Shown one piece after another: positions 55,679 through 64,000 of a stretch of DNA of 64,000 nt; position 1 is the stretch's first letter, and each line of letters begins with the position of its first letter. The translations under genes were made by a program, and so were the position numbers. Location: NCBI GenBank assembly GCA_015680685.1, contig MNCI01022616.1:364-64363 (forward strand), written 5' to 3'. Source of the stretch: Gnetum montanum (Eukaryota > Streptophyta > Gnetopsida > Gnetales > Gnetaceae). The notes beneath the pieces were generated by a model that saw only the letters and a list, made by a program, of their open reading frames with translations, ran no database searches and was not told where the DNA came from.

Positions 55679-57578
55679 TATACTGACCTAAATCGTCGAT
55701 GTGAGGCTGGAAGGGAAACAGACACTGAAAGATCATCAGGTAGCCATAGCTGACCCTACCTTCGCTTGAGAGCAAGCTAGAAAATGGAATGAAGGCAGAG
55801 TGCCTTGGATGATTTGCACGCAAATCAACCAAAGACTTTCCCCAGCGTAAGTTACGGCTAGCGCTGGGGTTATCGTGAACGATGTAAACGGGATGTAAAC
55901 GGAATGCAAACAGCAACACAAAATGTAAACAGAGTGTATTGAATTATAAATAAAGTGTAGACAGAACTATATTGTAAACAAAGCATAAATAGAACTAAGC
56001 AATGTAAATGGAAGGCAATGAACTATATTGTATTGTTTAATAAAAAGGTATGCACCGGTCAAAGTGTAGCTGCACATGTGGATGGCAAGTCAAGCACTAA
56101 GCCCCAGGATGATGTCTAAAGTGATGATGCGATGATGTGATGTGATGAATGTGAGAAATATTTGGATGCCAACAGTCAAATGTGTTGAGTGCCCAAGGAT
56201 TGCAGGTTCTGTACTTTCTCAGAATCGTTAATCTCTCCAATTGCCCCCATTGATTTATGTGAATTGACAGGGTATTTATAGGGTTGGGCCAGGCTACAAC
56301 ACAGAATTCTAGAATGAAATCAATGGCTGAGAGATGAGAGGAAAGCGGATCTGGTGACATGTGTCCAATGGACAGTTGTGCTTGGGTTGGATGCATGCTA
56401 GCGAGAGTTGGATATGTGTTGGACAGTTTTGAAAGAGTTGGATGTGTGTCGACAAACTACATTCTTGACCAGGTACATCGCTTTTTACAATTTATGGGTT
56501 ATTCAAGCCCATGAAAGTACATTTAATTAAAAATGAGGGCCTACCATGCCCACACATGTGGACTTACAATGAAATGTACAACAAGAGAAATTTGACCCCC
56601 ATTTGCTTGAAATTTCTTTGTTCCTGAGTCTTTCTGAAATTTTTTAGAATGTTCTGGAAGTTGCTGATGCTGATAATTCTCTACCATTTTATGAAATATT
56701 TCTGTAATTTTCTGGAAGTTGATGAATAGTGTTCATGCGATGAATAGTGTTTTACGTAGAGAATAGTGCTCACGCGATGAATAGAGTTTTATGCAGTGAA
56801 TAGTGTTCACACAGTGAATAGTGTATACGTAGTGACTAGTGTTCACGCGATGAATAGTGTTTTACGTAGTGAATAGTGTTCACGTGATGAATAGTATTTT
56901 ACGCAATGAATAGTGTTTTACACTGATGAATAGTGTTTATGCATCCTTAGGCTATGCAGCATAAGAAAATGTAGCCGCAGCGTAATCAGCTGAAAAAACT
57001 TCATTTAAGGCCCAAACTTTGATTTTCTAGAAGTTGCTGATGCTGAGAATTTCCTACCATTTTCTGCTATTTTTCTGGAATTTTCTAGAAGTTGATGAAT
57101 AGTGTTCATGCGATGAATAGTGTTTTACGTAGTGAATAGTGTTCACGCGATGAATAGTGATTTACGCATCCTTACGCTATGCAGCGTAAGAAAATGTAGC
57201 TGCAGAGTAATCAACTGAAAATACCTCATTTAAGGCCCAAATTTTCATTTTTTGGAGGCTGGGAGTTGCTAGGAACCTTGGTGAAGGTCATGGGGGGTCC
57301 TTGTGCTTGATTCTGGCATGTTTTGACTTAGTTTCGGGGCCCCAAACGCTAGTGAAATTGATCCTTACACTATGCAGCGTAAACACAGCGTAAGCACATT
57401 GTACTTAGCCAAAACCACACTTTTTGACCTTGAAACGGATGATTCTTGACACCAAGACTTGCCGTCGTGATTTGTAGGCCCCAGGGGGACCTTGCTTGCT
57501 CCATGGTGGGTTGCTTGGAGCCATTTCAGAGGCTTTGAAGTTGTCTGGAAGTGTTGCTAAAATTTTTGTGGTGTTTCA
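55679..57578 (-). repeat. Element B right (5') LTR
   Basis: It starts TGAAACACCACAAAAATT at 57578 and ends TATA at 55679. Its partner is 43808-45937. By eye they differ at roughly one base in ten plus array length, so the insertion is old. There is no polypurine tract outside 57578, consistent with a 5' LTR. The TATA box is at 56273-56281. Confidence 0.85.
56715..57165. repeat. GAATAGTGTT minisatellite in element B right LTR
   Basis: Units of GTGAATAGTGTTCACGCGAT type, about fifteen copies in two blocks, at the place matching the other LTRs. Confidence 0.7.
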
Positions 57579-58291
57579 TATAAATAAGAGGCGGCTCTCC
57601 CTTATTTCCTCATCCTAGGCTAAATAGTAGGGAAACTTTGGCAGATTGATCACTCCAAAGATAGAATATTTTTCATGTGCCCGTAGTAGGAGTCCCAAAG
57701 TGAACGGATCTTTATTCAAGTAAACATTGTACCTGAACACAAGTTTGTGTATGGAAATAAAGACGAGCTTTGTGGATAAACCTTGCATTGCATGGAGTAG
57801 GATTATTTATTGTTATTTATTATTCATTATTTATTGCTTTATTAGTTGTTAAATATTTTTCAACCCTTCTCTCCTAGTTAAGTGCCTCAGTACGACCACT
57901 TTGAGCATGTGCATTACGCTTGGTGATCCTAGCAACAATTAGCGTTTGGTAGCCAAGGTTGCATCGATTCAGGGTGTGTATGGTAAGTGGGAACAGATGC
58001 TGAAGTTAGGTAATTTAGACTTAGTTCATTAGTTAGTGTTAGTAATTAGTTTCTCAACCCTTCACCTTGTTAGCATAGGAGACAAAAACACAAAAAGATA
58101 TAAAAATCATATACCTGAGACTTCCTTAACCATACATCGTGACAACTACAAGTAAGTTTGGGAAGACAACAAATGATTAAACCTAAGTGTTCTATGGGGT
58201 GTGTAGGCACTTAGTCTGCGGAGTTCAACCAGATCACACACGCTATGCTCGTATTCATATGGTTGAGTGTAGGGGTATCTCGCCACTCATC
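57579..58291 (+). repeat. C-family LTR fragment interrupted by element B
   Basis: It begins TAAATAAGAGGC, the downstream half of the C-family TATA block (CCTATAAATAAGAGGC in C1), and ends GTATCTCGCCACTCATCA at 58291. The 3' half is close to the C3 LTR. No primer-binding site follows; instead minus-strand C4 gag begins. Confidence 0.75.
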
Positions 58292-60541
58292 AGTGAGGTT
58301 GAGGAGTGACATGACTAGTAGAGTTACATGGGGAGATTGATTGTTGCATGTAATATCCATATGGGTCAGGTTACCTGTAAGGATATTGTTGCCTTGGTGG
58401 TGGCATTCCCCATGATTGTGGGTATTGCCACTATTGATATTGCTCAATCGGTTGTGGTGGAGTTCCATTGGGATAATATGTTAAGGGTTGGTGGAACTAC
58501 CTTGGGTTACCTTGCCGATAAGGTAACCTTTGGGGTGTTTGCCTTTTGTTTAATCATGGGTTGAGTGCATACACCCTAGACTCCTATAGATGTAAGATTA
58601 TAAGGTAACATCCCTTAGGATGGTCATCTTGACATATCTCATATCCACTATCATTGTCTGTTTCTGAATCCACAACCTCTTCAATGATGGTAACTTTGCC
58701 CTTACCCTTGCTACATGCATGTTCAGCCTCTTCCTTTTTTCTTTTCTCACTACCTTACTCTCTAGACTCCTTTACTATTTTAACACAGTTTGAAATCTAT
58801 TGTCTAGGGAATCCCATATTTGGTCTACCTTTATCAAAACTTCTGATGTCATCTTTTGGATAGGCAATGTTTTCCTGTTCACCATCTCTTTGAGTGGTGA
58901 CTCTTCTTCATCCTCACAAAATCTTACTCCCCTCTTCCGGAGGGAAGGATCTTAGTTATACTCTTCTGCACTTTCTCTCTTCCATAGCTCAACTCACCTT
59001 CTTCCTTAGCAACTTGCTCTAATAGTCTTTGAATTTGATGGGACCTAAGCTTGGATAGTCTTCCTTGGGCATAAGTCCCAAGGGTTCTTCTCATTTCATG
59101 CCTAAGTCCATCCACGAGATGGCACAGTTGATCCCTTTGCGAATAACCATGGCTAGGACAATGATGTAACAATGCATAGTATTGGTCCATGGTAGCATCC
59201 AAGGGTTTATGTCCTCCTTGTTTGCAACCTTGGATTTACTTTCACAAGTTAGACACTCAAGAGTACATTTGGTACTTCTCATTAAATAGTTATAACATAA
59301 TACTCCACCTACGAATGGATTCTGGTTCTAAGGACTGATACTAGCTTTCTGCTTCTTTAACTAATGTTCGTAGAAACAACTTAAGTTTCTTCCATTCATT
59401 CTCTATGTTTTGTAATGCACACGCATCATGGAATGCTTGTAAGTGATTCTAAGGATCAACGTCGTATCCCCCTTCAAATCATGGGATATTGTTCATATCT
59501 AATCTCTTGATCCTACTATCTTTCTCGTGATCATCTTGTCCATGGCATCTATGATGCCTACGTTGTTCCCTACTCTTCCTTCTTCTATGTTGTGACTCTC
59601 TAGAGTGCCCTTGTCCCTTTTCCTGGCTATTTTGTCTATGACTTCCACTTTGCCTACCTTTATCCCCATGGTCTTTTTCTTTATGATCGCATCCAGATAT
59701 TGAAGGAGAGGATGAAGGAGATGATGAAGGTAAAGAAGAAGGAGAACCATCACCATGATGGTATCAACTACCTTCTCTTTTGCGGTCTTGGCCCCAATCG
59801 CGATTGCGATTAGAATGTCCACCTTTATCATGAGTTTGTGTTCCTTTTTCAGATCTTTTGTGCCCATGGGTATCAAAACGTGGGTTATCAATAGTGGAAT
59901 GAAGGTTCTGATACACAACCCCTTGGCCAAAGTCAAGGGAAGGAACATTGTTATGTGGCTGACTGCCTGAGGTAGGTTCACCACCCTCATTTTTGCTTAA
60001 TACATGTGGGGCATCCTGGGACCACTTACCCTTCAAAAACTTATGATGTCTCTCTTGTTGCAAGTTCCTTTGACGTTGTGCCTATTTGGGATGGTATTCT
60101 CTCGAGTCATGGTCTTGCACAACGTATTTTGCATGTAAGTGTGGCATGCCAATTCATGTGAGAGCATGAAGAAGCATGCTTGGGATTGAACGATCGGGAG
60201 GTAACACTATGTTACCTTCTAAGTGTCACCAACACAGTTGTTCGTCTTGATGGAGGATAAAGGTAAAGTCTGGTATATACTCATCGGGATGAATATATAC
60301 CACTCAAACTTGTTGAGGGACTAGCAGATCAACGTCATGTGTATTACGTCGTCGATTGTTTCCTATTTTAGACCTAGCTGGTGAGGTTCTTTCGTATGAA
60401 GAAGGAGACGTCCTTGCCTATTCAGTGTGTAATGTATTCTTGTTTATTATTTTATCAACCAACCCTAAGGATTCATTCCAATGATGTGAATGATTTCCTA
60501 TGTTCTAGTTAGCGCACAAACAACTAAGTCCCCAGCAACGG
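58292..60541 (-). pseudogene. C4 gag fragment
   Basis: A minus-strand Athila-like gag, in order: N-terminal block (60290-60180, VNMVLPPDR-like), charged stretch (60063-59499), capsid core (59480-58924) with MDATMDQYYALLHHCPSHGY, QRDQLCHLVDGLRHEMRR and YAQGRLSKLRSHQIQRLLEQVAKEEGEL, then the acidic tail with YDHPKG (58620) and linker (58468-58292). Stops and frame changes are frequent. The start of a primer-binding site (CAGCAACGG in plus reading) is visible at 60533 just before the assembly gap. The protease and all later parts are missing, replaced by the LTR fragment at 58291. Confidence 0.7.
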
Positions 60542-60622
60542 NNNNNNNNNNNNNNNNNNNNNNNNNNNNNNNNNNNNNNNNNNNNNNNNNNNNNNNNNNN
60601 NNNNNNNNNNNNNNNNNNNNNN
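60542..60622. other. Assembly gap (81 N)
   Basis: A run of N between the C4 primer-binding site and its LTR. In C1 the matching interval is about 230 bases, so the true gap may be larger than shown. Confidence 0.95.
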
Positions 60623-61330
60623 CGCTAGTAGGGAAGGAGAGAGGTAACTAAGTGACTAATTTAACTTAACTACTCATTAACTAAGTTCTAACTAATTCTA
60701 ACACCAGCATCCATTCCCACTTGCCATACACATCATGAACCAGTGCAACACTACTGGGATTACCAAACACTAATCGTTACTAGGTTACCAAACATTACAC
60801 GCATACACGAAGTGGTCGTGATTTTGTAATTTAATGATTTGCTTAATTGATCAAAATGAATTGTTGTGCTAATAACAGAAATGTAAAGTGCATAAAATAA
60901 AATAAAATAAAATAAATGCATAAGAAAATAAAATAAAAGAAATGCGTAAGAAAAAAAATCTCAAGTGCTGCAAGGATGAATCGAAGAGCTCATCTTTATT
61001 GTTGTAGACAAGGTGTGCTCAGGTACATAATGCTTGAATAAAGATTCATCCACACTTAGACCTCCTGTTGTGCGCACTTGGAAAATACTCTAACTTTGAA
61101 ACAAACTACAAGAGTTTTGCTACTTGACTACTAAAAGACTTCTTTCCAATCGTGCACCTGGGCACTGTATTTATAGGCTTGGAAGCAACTACTCGAATAA
61201 TTAGAGTAAACCAATTGAGTAACTTCTCTAATAATTAGAAAAAACCACTAGAATAACTGCTCTAATAATTAGAATAACTACTAGAGTAACCGCTAGAGTA
61301 ATAGCTCTCATTAGTTATAAGAAAGGTTAT
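60623..61330 (-). repeat. C4 LTR (partial)
   Basis: It shares with C1 the blocks CAACACTACTGGGATTACCAAAC (60747) and GTGCTCAGGTACA with AATAAAGATTCAT (61013-61050), and a TATA box near 61168-61175. A (TAAAA)n microsatellite at 60893-60960 is specific to this copy. The upper end is not defined; sequence beyond 61200 is repetitive AATAATTAGAG(T)AA. Confidence 0.65.
60893..60960. repeat. TAAAA microsatellite
   Basis: AAAATAAAATAAAATAAAAT and a second shorter run separated by AATGCATAAG. Confidence 0.9.
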
Positions 61331-62200
61331 TATTGAAGTCACAGTAATAAGGATAAACATGAATATAACAATTCAATAAGATGTTGAGCTGAACATAATT
61401 TTAAAGTTAAAAAATTATGTCTTGATCTTTCATTACAAATTGTAAGATAAGTTAAAGCAAGTTGAATATATAATACTTAACTACTTTTATTAAATCTATA
61501 TTTATGCTTTAGAAGATAAATATATTGTACTTTATGTTTTTAAAATCTTTGGTTTCACTTTTAGTTTCACATGAGTAGGACTAGGTGAGGATGCAACTTA
61601 AAAAGGAAAAGTAAAGAAACCAATGGTGATAGATCTCTTTGTAAAAATGTACTCTTGCAATAGCCATATTCCTGAAAACCACACAAAATCGCATCTTTTG
61701 TGTCATGTGAACATGGTTAATGACCATTGCTAAGGTTGCGGTTCCTATGTGAGTAGAAAAGCAAAGTTGATATCTCATGAAAAAGTAGAAGGTAAAGTAA
61801 AATGTGGGCCATTAGTTGATTGACAAATGCAAAGAATAATAATAATAATATGTAATCAAAGAGAAATGCAACTAATTTCCATACAAATCCAAGTAGTTCT
61901 ATCAAGTCCTTTTCAATATTATTGATGAAAATGATTTCGTAAGTGCATTGCAACGTTATGGATAAGTGGTTTAAGTAGGTCATTGTCAGATACTCCTATA
62001 TATTATGTATTCTAATCATGTATATTAGTAAATTTATCTTATTAATACCTACTTTCTTATTCTTCATGCATTTATTCTTATCTCATTAAATAAATTTAAT
62101 ATTTATCAAATATATCTGTATATCCAAATCATAAATCCTAACTATGAGGATAATGCCAACATTAAATATATTACATATAATAAAAGTAAGAGGATGATAA
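61331..62200. other. AT-rich sequence, nothing recognised
   Basis: No coding or repeat family recognised. Short frames on the minus strand (61581-61983) show no motif. Confidence 0.45.
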
Positions 62201-62209
62201 TAACATATG

Positions 62210-62518
62210 TGTATGAGAGGTGATGAGGAAGAATCCCTAAAATCAAGGAATTAGTCAAAAGTTAATTTAGGAATGTTGTTACATCACTCCATGTATAAAT
62301 ATAAAGCTATGCTAATAGAATGCAGTGGCTCATCCCTTACCTTGGTTTGGTTTGGTTAGGGTGTAGAACCACTGCTCATTTCTCTGCATTCTTACTTGAT
62401 CTACTATGAAATTTGTTTGGCTATTTTAATTTTTCTCATCTCTCAAATTTCTCTTCTCATAATGCTCTCAAATTTCTCTATCTCAATTCTCTCAATTCTT
62501 TCATTTGATATCAGAGTT
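62210..62518 (+). repeat. Possible copia-type LTR end and primer-binding site
   Basis: A TATA-like GTATAAATATAAAG near 62293 is followed by TC-rich repeats (CTCAAATTTCTC) and a CA end near 62503. TGATATCAGAGTTG follows at 62506, one or two changes from the initiator-Met primer-binding site TGGTATCAGAGC of copia-type elements. No matching second LTR or copia protein was found. Confidence 0.35.
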
Positions 62519-62728
62519 GAATGCTCATATTTATTTTTGGTTTATTAGCCCCAACAAAATTATCCTTGGACATATCATTTAAAAAATACATCCTCAAATA
62601 AATTTTGCCTATATTGCCAAAAAGTTGTTTTTAGTACTTCCTTACCAGAGCTGAGAAGAAATAGACTTGTCCTTGAAGTGCAAACGCGCCCCTTCGTGTA
62701 GCCACCTACGCATCGCCCCAATTTTCAG

Positions 62729-63080
62729 ATGGAGAACGACTCCAACAACGATCAAGTGCCGTTGATGGACCTCTTAAATCCAGATCATGCCGCTCTGGGC
62801 TCAGCTGCATGCATTGACTAAGGCTTTTTCCAGATTATCAACCACGGTGTGCCTGGGAAGCATCTGCAAAATATCTGCAAAGGCTCCACGGAGTTCTTCG
62901 CGTTGCAGTTGTAGAGAACCTCAAAGTGAAGTGAGACTTCCAGAGTCTGCTGGGGTTGGGATACTATGACACGGAGCTCACCAAAAACACTCGCAACAGG
63001 AAAAATGTCTTCGACGTCGTCGCCCACGAGGCTCTCGCTTTTTGGGCTGCAGATTCGGATCGATTCCGTACAGACCGTTT
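62729..63080 (+). pseudogene. 2-oxoglutarate/Fe(II) dioxygenase, N-terminal fragment
   Basis: The start of a plant 2-oxoglutarate-dependent dioxygenase, soluble enzymes that hydroxylate or desaturate small molecules. From the ATG at 62729 the frame reads VPLMDLL (typical IDLS motif), SAACID, a stop where Trp is expected, then GFFQIINHGVPGKHLQ and EFFALQ. These are hallmarks of the non-haem dioxygenase N-terminal domain. After stops and a frameshift near 62940 it continues GYYDTELTKNTR and KNVFDVV (62956 on), which resembles At3g19000-type members of the family. The catalytic HxD...H core is missing and sequence similarity fades near 63080. Clearly broken; the reaction cannot be told. Confidence 0.7.
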
Positions 63081-64000
63081 TCATCGGCAATACGTCACCA
63101 GAACAAAGCTTAAGCAGGCCCTGTATATATTCAACATTACCTGGTCATCAAGGAATGTGCCATCATCCCCATTTTATTTCCAAAAGGCTGATGCAGAAAA
63201 TTCAAAATCCACAAAATTCAAAATCCACAACAATGGTGCTGCACAACTGCATATTCAACCCACACTTTTCATGGCAAATATAACAGCCAAGAATTCGGCA
63301 GAGGATCTCGTAACCTACGGTGCATACTTGTTTTCTTCGTAATTGTAATTGGCGAGTAGCAGCAATGAAAAAACATGGCTACACTGTCAAAGAGAACCAA
63401 GAGTGGCAGCGTCAACCATATCAAAGTTGGTGCCATTAATTTAAACAAAAAGGTTCGCATGCCATATCGCGAAGAAAGCCGGAACATAGCGGACTAAGAT
63501 ATTTCTCAGGCAAGTAATATCTAAATTTAAAATAATTTTATATCTTCCCATTGAAGAGGGAAGATGGTATATCAATGACAAGATTTTTGTTAAAACCCCT
63601 TTATTATATTAATTTGTTTAATGATCATCTCAAATTACTTAAATGGATAATCAACCATAGGATCCACCATTCTTACGGAATAATTTATCTTTTTATTATT
63701 GTGATGAAATGGCATTAATTATATTTTTTTAAAAGCCTATCTAACATTATTTTATAGCTCTCCAATATTTATAACAAGGTGACCCCCTATGGTAATTTGT
63801 AGTTTTTTATCTTTCAAAATTATGAGACATGTTGTATTTTTGATAAAAGAAGAACAAGATGAAGACAAAGAAGGCCTAGGCGACAACCAAAGCAAGATAA
63901 AAACATGACCTCAAGCCTATAACATCATGAGCATGCAGATGATAAGATAAGGCACATTATCTATTCAATGCAACTTTACATGGCAAACTTAATTCTTGAG
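63081..64000. other. No feature recognised
   Basis: AT-rich flank of the dioxygenase fragment. The plus frame stays open to 63342, but the translated sequence has no family motif. It may be intron or unrelated DNA. Confidence 0.4.

Noticed and set aside
1-64000. tRNA, rRNA or small RNA genes
   Set aside because: No cloverleaf with A and B boxes, and no rRNA blocks, were noticed by eye. A proper scan with tRNAscan-SE or Infernal was not possible.

Overview
The window looks like intergenic DNA of a seed plant with a large, repeat-packed genome. No intact protein-coding gene is visible. Nearly everything recognisable is old, nested LTR-retrotransposon sequence with many stops and frameshifts, plus a few fragments of host-like genes. 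Plant origin rests on Tat-like and Athila-like Ty3/gypsy families, a plant-type 2-oxoglutarate dioxygenase fragment and a CCR4-like pseudogene. A gymnosperm is a reasonable guess from the age and nesting of the elements, but nothing in the sequence proves it. Single Ns, one 81-N gap and a 44-bp duplication around an N show it is a draft assembly.

Layout. Positions 1-1050 hold a plus-strand gag-pro fragment. 1112-3092 is an LTR in minus orientation. About 3093-20189 is element A (Tat-like Ty3/gypsy, plus strand): gag-protease (3254-7448), a 27-bp array, then an inserted block of about 5.5 kb that carries an antisense, multi-intron gene (8040-11756, minus) and TACGC-rich arrays including a 66-bp repeat. 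After the block come another array, pol (13458-17027), a 37-bp array, a polypurine tract and a 3' LTR (18893-20189). Element A sits inside C2, a minus-strand Athila-like element (20190-23965). C2 abuts a second copy, C1 (23966-27690), and the C1 LTR (27685-28503). A small LTR element without visible genes, D (28504-31055), lies next, with a pure pyrimidine-rich core.

31056-38120 is mostly non-repetitive. It holds remnants of an unrecognised spliced gene (about 32880-35140, minus) and an intronless, broken CCR4-like deadenylase copy (36795-37945, plus). 38120-42430 is a third Athila-like copy, C3 (plus). 43552-57578 is element B, the close relative of A, on the minus strand with two LTRs. Its left LTR is followed by another primer-binding site and gag leader. 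B is inserted at the TATA box of another C-family LTR (57579-58291). That LTR is joined head-on to a minus-strand C fragment, C4 (58292-60541), its LTR (60623 onward) and then AT-rich DNA. A possible copia-type LTR end (near 62503) and a truncated 2-oxoglutarate dioxygenase (62729-63080) close the window.

How the parts relate. A and B share gag-protease, an array of TAAACT-containing repeats, pol with two RNase H domains, a 37-bp array, a polypurine tract and an LTR starting TGAAACACCACAAAA. Element A differs by carrying the antisense gene between protease and reverse transcriptase. Its introns are short, with good splice sites and matching phases, so it was once a working spliced gene travelling in or captured by the retrotransposon. 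That is the most unusual feature of the window.
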